From a virus: a stretch of 36,952 nt of DNA. Positions 19,003 through 27,593 of the stretch are shown here, piece after piece. A model generated the notes under the pieces. That model was not told the origin of the DNA. It made no database searches and saw only the letters and a list, made by a program, of their open reading frames with translations. The translations under genes were made by a program, and so were the position numbers. Each line of letters starts with the position of its first letter. Within the stretch, counting starts at the first letter, position 1. Location: IMG/VR virus record IMGVR_UViG_3300027782_000179, positions 1-36,952 of that record; one strand, written 5' to 3'.

Positions 19003-19859
19003 CCAATGGTATTTTAATTTTCGCGCACAATAATCGTGAAGTAGATTACGGATTATTAGCAGTGATCAGTGGCGGGCTTGCAAAAAAACATCTTCATGTA
19101 CCAGTGTCATTGGTCACAGATCTCAGCACCAAGGAATGGTTGATCGAATCACGCACATGGCAGCAGGTTGAAACAGTATTTGAACATGTTATAATTGTAG
19201 ACAAACCTGTTACGGATAATCAACGTGGATTACACGACGGTGTAATCAATAAAAAAATACCATTTTGTAATACCAACAGACACTCTGTATGGGACCTCAC
19301 GCCTTATGATAGAACACTGCTGATAGACAGTGATTTTTTAATATTCAGTGACAATCTAAACAAATATTGGAATGTGGAAGCTGACGTAATGATAGGTGAT
19401 TCAATCAACGATATCTACAGCAAAGATAGATTAGGATACCTTGATAGATATGTTTGTGAAACCAGTTGTAAAATGTATTGGGCAACCACGGTGATGTTCA
19501 CAAAAAATCCACAATCCAAACTGTTTTTTGACACTGTGAATTTAATCAAAGAAAATTACAAGCACTATGCTGATGTCTTTCAATTCGATCACAGACAGTA
19601 TAGAAATGACATTGCGTTCAGTGTTGCCAAACACATGCTAGATGGATTTGAGAACATGCACACACCGACACTGCCACCTGTGTTATCAGTGATGGACAAA
19701 GATATACTCACAGCTGTCGACAAGGACAAATTAATATTCTTGATTGATCATCGATTGGATGCCACATATTGTGCAGCATCAGTGACTGGAGTTGATATAC
19801 ATGTGATGAATAAACAAAGTATATTGAGACATCAACAACAGTTAATGGAGTTGATATGA
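18999..19859 (+). CDS. Putative GT-A fold glycosyltransferase, 286 aa
   Basis: Probably transfers a sugar from a nucleotide donor in the cytoplasm. The N-terminus (GILIFAHNNREVDYGLLAVI) reads as a Rossmann-like first strand and helix. LLIDSDFLIF at residues ~107-116 contains the DxD metal/nucleotide-binding motif (D110, D112), placed after a hydrophobic strand as in GT8-type enzymes. A YDRTLLIDSD core is shared with the next gene (FDHTVCLDAD), so the two are paralogues. Acceptor and donor cannot be read from sequence. ATGA overlaps on both sides show translational coupling within the operon. Similar proteins occur in marine T4-like phages as far as I recall; a virion or host-surface target is possible. 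Confidence 0.68.
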   Translation: MTNGILIFAHNNREVDYGLLAVISGGLAKKHLHVPVSLVTDLSTKEWLIESRTWQQVETVFEHVIIVDKPVTDNQRGLHDGVINKKIPFCNTNRHSVWDLTPYDRTLLIDSDFLIFSDNLNKYWNVEADVMIGDSINDIYSKDRLGYLDRYVCETSCKMYWATTVMFTKNPQSKLFFDTVNLIKENYKHYADVFQFDHRQYRNDIAFSVAKHMLDGFENMHTPTLPPVLSVMDKDILTAVDKDKLIFLIDHRLDATYCAASVTGVDIHVMNKQSILRHQQQLMELI

Positions 19860-20695
19860 ATTTTGGATATCTGTTATTTGTATCACACAATGATGACATT
19901 GATTATCTCAAGTGCGCCTATGCTCTGGCTCTGAGTATAAAAACCACACAAAAACCAGGTTATGACAGGGTGGCACTGATAATTGACAACAAAGAATCAC
20001 TTGCGACACTGTTAAGTCCGTGGGTGTTTGACACTGTAATTGAGTGGGACCAAGAGAAATATTGGGATGGTAGATCGTGGATGGACCAACTGTCTCCGTT
20101 TGATCACACAGTTTGTCTTGATGCTGACATGTTATTCCTACGAGATTACAGTCACTGGATTGATTATTTTATTGCCAACAGCGAGTTATATGTGGCCAAT
20201 CAGGTCTACACCTACAGAGGTGAATCAATCACAGATCGCACATATAGAAAAACTTTTGACAGAAATTGCCTACCAGATTTATACTCCATGTGGACTTTTT
20301 TCTCTAAAGAATCTGTGCTATGCCGAGAATTTTTCGAATTAGGACGACAGATTTTAAAAAATCCCTGTGAATTCACTAATCAGTTTTTAAGTGAACACAG
20401 ACCCAAGGTGATTGGCACAGATGAGGCGTTTGCCCTGGCTGCTAAAATACTAGATATCACTGATGACATTGCGTACGATCTACCTTTTCCTCGGGTAGTT
20501 CATATGAAACCAATGTTGCAAAACTGGCCTTGGCCCGCCGACACCTGGAGTGACCATGTGGGATTTTATCTCAATGCAGATGCTAAATTAAAGATAGGAA
20601 ATTTTCAACAAAATGATATTGTGCATTATGTGGAGAAAAATAAAATCACAGATGAGTGCATACATATCTTGGAGACCAAAGCATGGAAACTATAG
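19856..20695 (+). CDS. Putative GT-A fold glycosyltransferase paralogue, 279 aa
   Basis: Paralogue of the upstream gene, with the same plan: GYLLFVSHNDDIDYLKCAYA at the N-terminus and a CLDADMLFLRDY strand holding the DxD motif (D89, D91). A conserved-looking histidine and aromatic segment (VVHMKPMLQNWPWP) follows in the C-terminal third, where GT8-like enzymes often have a second metal ligand. The start codon overlaps the previous stop (ATGA), with GGAG just upstream. The two copies have diverged strongly, so they may use different donors or acceptors. No membrane segment is visible, which argues for a cytoplasmic enzyme. Confidence 0.68.
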   Translation: MNFGYLLFVSHNDDIDYLKCAYALALSIKTTQKPGYDRVALIIDNKESLATLLSPWVFDTVIEWDQEKYWDGRSWMDQLSPFDHTVCLDADMLFLRDYSHWIDYFIANSELYVANQVYTYRGESITDRTYRKTFDRNCLPDLYSMWTFFSKESVLCREFFELGRQILKNPCEFTNQFLSEHRPKVIGTDEAFALAAKILDITDDIAYDLPFPRVVHMKPMLQNWPWPADTWSDHVGFYLNADAKLKIGNFQQNDIVHYVEKNKITDECIHILETKAWKL

Positions 20696-21300
20696 AAGAT
20701 TTTGACAACTGGCTAAGAGAATACAAACAACCGATCACACAGTACGTAGCGGTGTTTGATCCAAGCACAGGTCAAGTGATCAGTGTAGGACCAGATCATG
20801 CTTTTACAGATCAAAAGAATGTAGTGAAGATACCACAAGAAATTGCTGAATCTATAATCACAGCTGAAACACAGATACACAATTGTCAAATAAATGCAGA
20901 GTCAGGACAGTTAGAGATAGCTGAAAAAAAGACACTGAATAAATTAGATGATATGTTGCACAGAATTCTCGACATCAAATATTCGGAAGAACTCAAATCT
21001 GACATACATCTAACATATAATTCAAAAAGCAAATGTTTGAAAGTTCAGCTGTCTGCTGAATATGGCGGCACCAAAAAACACAAAGGCAGTGTCAACGCAA
21101 GAAACTTTATTTGGGACGGTACTACCGACATGGATTTTTTAATCACCGATTACAACGATCCTAACTTGATTTTTGAGATGTTTTCTGTTAAACTAAATGA
21201 ATTAGTAGGTCATAATGTAACAATTAAAAACATAGAATATGATAGATTCAGCGTGTATACACGTAGATTGTTTAAAAACTATTTGATAGAATATAAATGA
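20683..21300 (+). CDS. Unknown operon protein, 205 aa
   Basis: No activity recognised. ATG 20683 is chosen because GGAG (in TTGGAGACC) lies 8 nt upstream; the ATG at 20656 has no such site. It overlaps the end of the glycosyltransferase by 13 bases. The first ~90 residues (QYVAVFDPSTGQVISVGPDH, then VVKIPQEIAESIITAETQIH) look like a small alpha/beta domain. The remainder alternates charged strands, with DFLITDYNDPNLIFEMFSVK near 155. It ends in ATGA coupling to the next glycosyltransferase. Because it lies between glycosyltransferases and upstream of the radical SAM genes, it could be a modified target or a virion component. That is context only. Confidence 0.72.
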   Translation: METIEDFDNWLREYKQPITQYVAVFDPSTGQVISVGPDHAFTDQKNVVKIPQEIAESIITAETQIHNCQINAESGQLEIAEKKTLNKLDDMLHRILDIKYSEELKSDIHLTYNSKSKCLKVQLSAEYGGTKKHKGSVNARNFIWDGTTDMDFLITDYNDPNLIFEMFSVKLNELVGHNVTIKNIEYDRFSVYTRRLFKNYLIEYK

Positions 21301-22214
21301 AAGTTATAGAATTTGATGTGATTTTCCTTAGCTATGACGAACCTAATGCTGATGTGCATTATGCGGATCTATGCAACAAAGTTCCTTGGGCTAAACGTAT
21401 TCACGGAGTCAAAGGATCAGACCACGCCCATAAAGCCGCAGCAGAGGCCAGTGAAACAGATTGGTTTATTACTGTTGATGCTGACAACATTGTAGATCCT
21501 AGATTTTTTAACATCGACCTTGATATGAGTGATCCTAAGATACAGGTCTACGGTTGGTGCGGTAGAAATGCAATCAACGGATTACGTTACGGTAATGGTG
21601 GATTGAAAATCTGGCGTAAAGATTTTGTTCTCAACATGAAGACACATGAAAATTCCAACAGCGATCGTGGCCAGGTAGATTTTTGTTGGGAAGATGGATA
21701 TAGAAATTTTCCATTGGCGTTCAGTGAAAGTGTTATTACGGGATCACCATTTCAGGCATGGCGAGCAGGATTTCGTGAAGGTGTTAAAATGACCTTACTT
21801 GACGGTGTCAAAGTTCCACCTATGGAAATCAAAGAACGCATATGGTGGCACAATATCCATAGACTGCGCATGTGGTCAACAGTTGGTGCTCACGAAGAAA
21901 ACGGAATTTATGCTGTGTACGGTGCTAGATTAGGAACATGGATGGCCAACTGCACACAATGGAATTATGTCGATGTTCGAGATTTTGAAATCCTTAGAGA
22001 CATTTATTTTCAATACGGCAAACCATATGAAGATGTTAGCGGCACTGGTCTAGTAGAAGAAATTAAAAATTTAGGCGAAAAAATAAAAATGGGTCTAGGA
22101 TTAGATTGGCCGTTCCTTGACGCACAGCAAAGTAAATTTACTTTAGATTTGTATAATGAAACCATGAGTTTAAACGACACTTATTTTAAGATGCCGGTAC
22201 CTGCGAATGTATGA
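21297..22214 (+). CDS. Putative glycosyltransferase, 305 aa
   Basis: VIFLSYDEPNADVHYADLCN at the start and FITVDADNIVDPRFF near residue 57 give a GT2-like layout with a DxD motif (D61, D63). HGVKGSDHAHKAA precedes the DxD, and YGNGGLKIWRKDF near residue 99 marks the acceptor side. The same HGxKGxxxAH...DxD...YGNGGxKL arrangement recurs in the C-terminal domain of the next gene, so the two form a family inside this operon. The C-terminal half (WRAGFREGVKMTLLDG) is helical. The gene overlaps its upstream neighbour by ATGA and its downstream neighbour by 8 bases. Sugar donor and acceptor are unknown. Confidence 0.72.
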   Translation: MKVIEFDVIFLSYDEPNADVHYADLCNKVPWAKRIHGVKGSDHAHKAAAEASETDWFITVDADNIVDPRFFNIDLDMSDPKIQVYGWCGRNAINGLRYGNGGLKIWRKDFVLNMKTHENSNSDRGQVDFCWEDGYRNFPLAFSESVITGSPFQAWRAGFREGVKMTLLDGVKVPPMEIKERIWWHNIHRLRMWSTVGAHEENGIYAVYGARLGTWMANCTQWNYVDVRDFEILRDIYFQYGKPYEDVSGTGLVEEIKNLGEKIKMGLGLDWPFLDAQQSKFTLDLYNETMSLNDTYFKMPVPANV

Positions 22215-24834
22215 TATTTTTTATGTTTCGGCAAGCAACGGAAATGACAAGGACTGGAAAACAATAAAGTCTAGGTATCCTCTTGCTCAACAACTCACAA
22301 ACATAAAATCATACAAAGAAATACAATCTAAATCTTTTACAAAAATGTTCTGGGTTATCTGGGACGATGTAGAGTTAACGTCATTTAATTTGCTAGATTA
22401 CAATGTTACCAAGTGGGACGACATGTATGTTCATGTTTTTAAAAACGGTGAACACTATGACGGAGTGTGTTTATTTCCTAAATCATTAACAGTTTCTCAA
22501 AGAGAATTCTCTAACAGATTTTTTATAGAAAAAAAAGAAATTGATACAGTTGCTAGTACACCAAAGCAATATAAAAAATATTATCCTTCGACGTTTGAGG
22601 AATACCAAACAATTACAGATGACATGTTTTGGATAGTGTCTTCTGGAATCAAGATTTTAAACAACGAAATTTTTAATTTATATTTTAGTCATCATAACAG
22701 TTATGATCGTAGAGAAAATCATGTTTTTAAAAACTTGTGCAACGGCGAAGAGCTTTACCTAACTGGTATAATTCTTTGCAGTAAATTTAAACCGTTGTCC
22801 AAAAAAGAATTTATGAGACAATATGTCGTTGACAAAAAAGAACATGATATAGTAGTTTGTAAATTTGAATATCCTGTTTATACTATTAATAATTACGCTG
22901 AATATTTAGAAATTATTAATACTAGCCAGCAGCCCATGTTTTGGTGCGTTTGGTCTGGAATAGAAATAATAGATATATCTATTTTTGATCTTTATTTTAA
23001 ACCTAATAACCCAACTTTTGATTATGATAGATCAGAAAATCATGTGTTTAAAAATTTGTGTAATGATAAAGAATCATATCTAAGTGGACTAGTTTTATTT
23101 TCTACAACAAAAATAATTTCAGAACGAGAATTTAATCGTAGATATCTAATTGATAAAAAAGAACATGATTTGATTGTTAGCCGTTATGTTTACCCTAGAT
23201 ATAATTTAACAACCTATGATGAATACCTACAGATTTTTGAAAACGAATCTCAACCTATGTTTTGGGGAATATGGCCTGAAATAGAAGTTACTGATAATAC
23301 AGTTTTTAATTTATACTTTGATCCCAACGATGGAAAGTACGATCACGATCGTAGAGAAAATCATGCGTTTAAAAATTTGTGTAATGACAAAGAAACATAT
23401 TTGTGTGGACTAGTTTTGTTTTCAAAAGAAAAAATTATTTCTGAAAGAGAATTTAATCGTAGATACCTAATTGATAAAAAAGAACATGATTTGGTTGTTA
23501 GTCGCTATAGATACAACACATACATTTTATCATCTTACCATGCATACTTAGAAATTGCCAACAATGAACCACAACTAATGTTTTGGGGAATATGGCCGGA
23601 AATAAATGTAATCGATAAAACTGTTTTTGACTTATACTTTGATCCTAATGATGGAAAATATGACCACGATCGTAAAGAAAACCATGTGTTTAAAAACTTG
23701 TGTAATGACAAAGAAACATATTTGTGTGGACTAGTTTTATTTTCTACAACAAAAATAATTTCAGAACGAGAATTTAATCGTAGATACCTAATTGATAAAA
23801 AAGAACATCCATTAGTCGTTAGTCGGTATAGGTACAACAAATACGTTTTATCATCCTACGATGAATATGTAGAAATTGCCAACAATGAACCACAACCTAT
23901 GTTTTGGGGAATATGGCCTGAAATAGAAGTTACTGATAATACAGTTTTTAATTTATACTTTGATCCCAACGATGGAAAGTACGATCACGATCGTAAAGAA
24001 AACCATACATTTAAACACATGTTTAACGACTCAGAAATTTACAATAATGGTGTTATTTTATTTTCTAAAGACAAACTTATCGGCCAGAGAGAGTTTAATC
24101 ACAGGTTTTTAATTGAGAAAAAAGAACACGATGTTATAGTATCTAAGCATCATATATATGATGTGGTGTTTATATCTTATAATGAAGCCAACGCTGAAGA
24201 AAATTATCTTAGATTGCTTGATATATGTCCTAGAGCAAAAAGAGTGCATGGTATAAAAGGAATTCACAACGCTCATATTAATGCAGCAAAGATGTGTGAC
24301 ACTGATATGATATGGGTAGTCGATGGCGATGCGGTCATTGAAGATGATTTTAATTTTGATTTAGTTATGTCAAGTTATGATATAGACTGTGTGCATGTAT
24401 GGAGAAGTCGGAATCCCATCAACAATTTAGAATATGGCAATGGCGGAGTTAAACTATTACCCCGTCATTTAACATTGAATATGGATGTTAATACATCTGA
24501 CATGACAACTAGTATATCTAAAAAGTTTAAAGCTGTGGATAAAGTATCTAACATTAATTCGTTTAACACCGATGAATTCACTACATGGCGATCAGCATTT
24601 AGAGAATGTTGTAAATTGGCTAGCCGCACTATTGAAAGACAGTTCGAAGAAGAAACACAACAACGTTTAGATGTGTGGTGTACTATAGGACAAGCAGCGC
24701 CGTTTGGTGAATACGCTATAGCAGGAGCAAAGGCCGGCCGCCAATATGGGTTAGACAATAAAAACAATCTAGAAGAGTTAAGACGAATCAATGACTTTGA
24801 TTGGATTAAGGAAAAATTTGATGCCTCTAAATGA
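22207..24834 (+). CDS. Multi-repeat protein fused to a glycosyltransferase domain, 875 aa
   Basis: About six tandem repeats come first, then a glycosyltransferase-like domain. Repeats 3-6 are each 107 residues (221-327, 328-434, 435-541, 542-648); repeats 1 and 2 (1-118, 119-220) are divergent. Each repeat has an MFWGIWPEIEV strand, a DLYF/NLYF strand, an ENHVFKNLCND segment and a REFNRRYLIDKKEHD helix. From residue 649 the protein turns into a domain similar to the 305-aa glycosyltransferase just upstream: FISYNEANAEENY, HGIKGIHNAH, VVDGDAVIEDDF (D706, D708) and YGNGGVKLLPRHL. The repeats could bind a glycan or protein acceptor and set how many sites are modified, but no known repeat family is recognised. 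Base composition is very AT-rich, and adjacent repeats share long identical DNA stretches. Confidence 0.8.
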   Translation: MYDIFYVSASNGNDKDWKTIKSRYPLAQQLTNIKSYKEIQSKSFTKMFWVIWDDVELTSFNLLDYNVTKWDDMYVHVFKNGEHYDGVCLFPKSLTVSQREFSNRFFIEKKEIDTVASTPKQYKKYYPSTFEEYQTITDDMFWIVSSGIKILNNEIFNLYFSHHNSYDRRENHVFKNLCNGEELYLTGIILCSKFKPLSKKEFMRQYVVDKKEHDIVVCKFEYPVYTINNYAEYLEIINTSQQPMFWCVWSGIEIIDISIFDLYFKPNNPTFDYDRSENHVFKNLCNDKESYLSGLVLFSTTKIISEREFNRRYLIDKKEHDLIVSRYVYPRYNLTTYDEYLQIFENESQPMFWGIWPEIEVTDNTVFNLYFDPNDGKYDHDRRENHAFKNLCNDKETYLCGLVLFSKEKIISEREFNRRYLIDKKEHDLVVSRYRYNTYILSSYHAYLEIANNEPQLMFWGIWPEINVIDKTVFDLYFDPNDGKYDHDRKENHVFKNLCNDKETYLCGLVLFSTTKIISEREFNRRYLIDKKEHPLVVSRYRYNKYVLSSYDEYVEIANNEPQPMFWGIWPEIEVTDNTVFNLYFDPNDGKYDHDRKENHTFKHMFNDSEIYNNGVILFSKDKLIGQREFNHRFLIEKKEHDVIVSKHHIYDVVFISYNEANAEENYLRLLDICPRAKRVHGIKGIHNAHINAAKMCDTDMIWVVDGDAVIEDDFNFDLVMSSYDIDCVHVWRSRNPINNLEYGNGGVKLLPRHLTLNMDVNTSDMTTSISKKFKAVDKVSNINSFNTDEFTTWRSAFRECCKLASRTIERQFEEETQQRLDVWCTIGQAAPFGEYAIAGAKAGRQYGLDNKNNLEELRRINDFDWIKEKFDASK
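22867..24150 (+). repeat. Four tandem 321-bp in-frame repeats
   Basis: Units start at 22867, 23188, 23509 and 23830; two more divergent units precede them. Identity is patchy. Bases 23251-23353 and 23893-23995 (103 nt, units 3 and 5 of the six-unit count plus one each way, i.e. repeats 4 and 6) are identical, although the unit between them differs. Bases 23084-23144 and 23726-23786 (61 nt, repeats 3 and 5) are also identical. Both pairs are 642 bases apart, which points to gene conversion or unequal recombination. Confidence 0.9.
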
Positions 24835-26248
24835 AAACATAAAAGGCAACGAGTTGGTTAAAATTAATGGACGATACCAGTCTAAGTATTTTCACGATGC
24901 TGGAAAAGTGTTTGAAGAATTAAATGAAGTCAGTCCTAGTTTTTGTCTAGCAAAATGGTTTAATGTGAGCATACATATTCCGACCGGGCAAACACATAGT
25001 TGTTATCATCCCCGTAGTCATAAAGTTCCGTTAGAAGAAATTCAAATAGATGTAAGTGCATTACATAATACTAAACACAAAAAAGAACAACGCAAATTAA
25101 TGTTAGACGGCCAGAGACCAGACGAGTGCAATTTTTGTTGGCAGATAGAAGACAGTGGAAATCAATTAAGTGATCGTGCTTATCGTAGTAAAGATGTCTA
25201 TGAAGAAGGGTTGATAGACGAAGCTAGAGCTTTAGGGTTTGAAGGTAATGCAATACCTCGATATGTAGAAGTAAATTTTAATCAGGCCTGCAATTTTAAA
25301 TGCAGTTATTGTAGTCCACATTTAAGCACAGCGTGGCAACAAGACATCGAACAACATGGAGCCATTATATTGGCAGATCGGTGGCATAATGACCTTACTT
25401 GGGTTAAGAAACTTAATATCGATAACGGACCAGACAATCCGTACCTAAAAGCATTTTGGGATTGGATGCCAGTAGTATACCCAAAGCTGCAAACATTCCG
25501 TATGACTGGTGGCGAACCGTTAATGGATAAAAACACCTTTAAAATGTTTGATTATGTACACGAGCACCCACATCCTGCCTTAAACCTGTCTATAACATCA
25601 AATTGCTGTCCACCAGGAAATCAGTGGAATAAGTTCATGATATCATTGAAGAAAATCACTGAAAAATCAGCAATTGACCACTTTATGTTGTTTTGTAGTT
25701 TAGACTCTTGGGGCAAACAAGCTGAATATATACGTCCTGGTATGGACTTCGATCTACTGTACCAGAACATAACAGACTTTTTGGCCAACGGGGATAAACA
25801 TAGCTTAACATTCATTATTACATTTAATGTCTTGAGTTACTCGGGGTTTGTAGAATATATTAAAAATATTCACAAATTAAGAAACCAATTCAGTAAAGGC
25901 CGTCAATTAATTTGGTTTGATATCCCCCAGTTACAAGACCCTGATTTTTTAAATTCTAAATTATTGCCCGAAATGATTATAGAACTAGAAACGGCTAAGA
26001 CATACATGTTAGAAAACACTGAAGGATTATTTAATCACCATAAGGGATTTAAAGATTTCGAAGTTAGCAAGGTTCAACGATTAATTGATTGGATCAAACA
26101 GGAATCTAATTTTGATAAAAACAAAGCAATGAAAAATTTTTATATGTTTTTTACAGAACAAGATCGTCGTAGAAATACAAATTTTGTAAATACATTTCCT
26201 GAACTAACAAACTTTTGGAACAACTGCAAGGACACACATGGATCATAA
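24821..26248 (+). CDS. Radical SAM protein with N-terminal twitch-type cysteines, 475 aa (first of four)
   Basis: ATG 24821 follows an AAGGAAA stretch and is preferred to the ORF's upstream TTG/ATG at 24791. CNFKCSYC at residues 157-164 is the CxxxCxxC loop that binds the catalytic [4Fe-4S] cluster and S-adenosylmethionine. FRMTGGEPLMDK near 235 is the SAM-contacting GGEP motif. Upstream, C42, C61, C103 and C106 (FCLAKWF, HSCYHP, ECNFCW) form a four-cysteine set typical of the N-terminal twitch radical SAM family, where it would hold an auxiliary cluster. Such enzymes catalyse radical reactions, often on peptides or sugars; the substrate here is unknown. It overlaps the repeat glycosyltransferase by 14 bases and the next radical SAM gene by 11. 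Confidence 0.88.
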   Translation: MPLNENIKGNELVKINGRYQSKYFHDAGKVFEELNEVSPSFCLAKWFNVSIHIPTGQTHSCYHPRSHKVPLEEIQIDVSALHNTKHKKEQRKLMLDGQRPDECNFCWQIEDSGNQLSDRAYRSKDVYEEGLIDEARALGFEGNAIPRYVEVNFNQACNFKCSYCSPHLSTAWQQDIEQHGAIILADRWHNDLTWVKKLNIDNGPDNPYLKAFWDWMPVVYPKLQTFRMTGGEPLMDKNTFKMFDYVHEHPHPALNLSITSNCCPPGNQWNKFMISLKKITEKSAIDHFMLFCSLDSWGKQAEYIRPGMDFDLLYQNITDFLANGDKHSLTFIITFNVLSYSGFVEYIKNIHKLRNQFSKGRQLIWFDIPQLQDPDFLNSKLLPEMIIELETAKTYMLENTEGLFNHHKGFKDFEVSKVQRLIDWIKQESNFDKNKAMKNFYMFFTEQDRRRNTNFVNTFPELTNFWNNCKDTHGS

Positions 26249-27593
26249 ACTACAATATATTAAATCAGTACGAGACAAACTAAACACCACAGGTCCAGGA
26301 TTCTGCACCATGAAATGGCTACATCAAACATTGTATCTGCACACAGGAGATAATCATAGTTGTTATCACCCTAGACCGCATCATATTAGTTTAGAAGAAA
26401 TTGCAGTTGATCCAAGTGCATTACATAACACTAGTTGGAAAAAACAACAACGTAAGACCATGTTAGAAGGCGGCCGCCCTGACGAATGTTACTATTGTTG
26501 GAACATTGAAGATTTGCCAGGAGAGCATATCAGCGATCGCATGATTCATAGTAGCAGTGATTATAGTGTGCCAATTATTGATGAAGTTGCTAAACTTCCG
26601 TGGGATCGACACATTAATCCACGGTATTTAGAAGTCAGCTTTGGCAACGGATGCAATTACAGATGCGGATATTGCTGCCCACAGGCAAGCACAATGTGGA
26701 CTGAAGAAATTAAAAAACACGGTAATTATGATCTAACTTATAATCAATACGGCATTGAGTTTATGAGCAATGGCTCGTACTACGGTCCCAAGGACGAGAA
26801 TCCTTACATTGAAGCGTTTTGGAAATGGTGGCCAAGTTTGCGGAACGATTTACATACACTTCGTATCACAGGAGGTGAGCCGTTGATGAATCCGGGTGCG
26901 ATGCAATTCTTTGACTTATTGGAAAAAGAACCGGCCCCTGATTTAGAAATTACATTAAACAGTAACCTTGGAGTTAGCTTTGCTAAAGTTGATAGTTTAA
27001 TCGAGCGTGTAGGTTCATTGTTAAAACAAAAGAAAATTCGTAGTTTTAGTTTTTATACCAGTATAGATAGCTGGGGTGAGCAAGCAGAGTATATGCGTAC
27101 AGGTTTAGATTGCGTTCATTGGGAACGTAACATGCGAGCTGTTCTCGCCACAGGCACTAGTGTGAACTTCATGTGTACGTTTAATGTGTTGTGTGTTACC
27201 AACTTCAAATCATTGCTAGAAAAAGTTATCGAGTGGAGAAAAGAATTTGGACGCGATGCTATTAAGTTTGATACTCCTTACTTAAAAGAACCTCCCCACT
27301 GGATGATTAATATTCTCACAGACGATTTCATTCAGCATATGGATGATACATTGCAGTTTATCAAAGACAGTGAATGGTTAAGTGATTTAGAATATGAAAA
27401 GTTCCTACGTGTAACAGATTACATGAAGGCCAAAACTATTCCAGAGGAAAAGATTCGTGCAGGCCGTAGAGACTTTTATAGCTTCTTTACAGAAAATGAT
27501 AAGAGATTAAATACAGACTTGTTAAAGACATTTCCAGAGTACAAAGAGTTTTACCAGCTATGTAAACAAACATACGAAAATTATGATAAATGA
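26238..27593 (+). CDS. Radical SAM protein with N-terminal twitch-type cysteines, 451 aa (second of four)
   Basis: Close paralogue of the preceding gene. The auxiliary cysteine set is C23, C42, C84, C87 (FCTMKWLHQ, HSCYHPRPH, ECYYCW). The catalytic CNYRCGYC lies at 139-146, and LRITGGEPLMN near 212. ISLEEIAVDPSALHNTSWKK matches the equivalent stretch of the first copy (PLEEIQIDVSALHNTKHKK), so the pair arose by duplication. AAGGA lies 6 nt before the ATG. The 11-base overlaps on both sides imply coupled synthesis and perhaps a shared complex. An extra cysteine directly after the catalytic loop (YCCP) is notable. Substrate unknown. Confidence 0.88.
   Translation: MDHKLQYIKSVRDKLNTTGPGFCTMKWLHQTLYLHTGDNHSCYHPRPHHISLEEIAVDPSALHNTSWKKQQRKTMLEGGRPDECYYCWNIEDLPGEHISDRMIHSSSDYSVPIIDEVAKLPWDRHINPRYLEVSFGNGCNYRCGYCCPQASTMWTEEIKKHGNYDLTYNQYGIEFMSNGSYYGPKDENPYIEAFWKWWPSLRNDLHTLRITGGEPLMNPGAMQFFDLLEKEPAPDLEITLNSNLGVSFAKVDSLIERVGSLLKQKKIRSFSFYTSIDSWGEQAEYMRTGLDCVHWERNMRAVLATGTSVNFMCTFNVLCVTNFKSLLEKVIEWRKEFGRDAIKFDTPYLKEPPHWMINILTDDFIQHMDDTLQFIKDSEWLSDLEYEKFLRVTDYMKAKTIPEEKIRAGRRDFYSFFTENDKRLNTDLLKTFPEYKEFYQLCKQTYENYDK

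Noticed and set aside
22867-24150. Direct repeats considered as a CRISPR array
   Set aside because: Units are 321 bases, in frame and contiguous with no spacers; they encode protein repeats.
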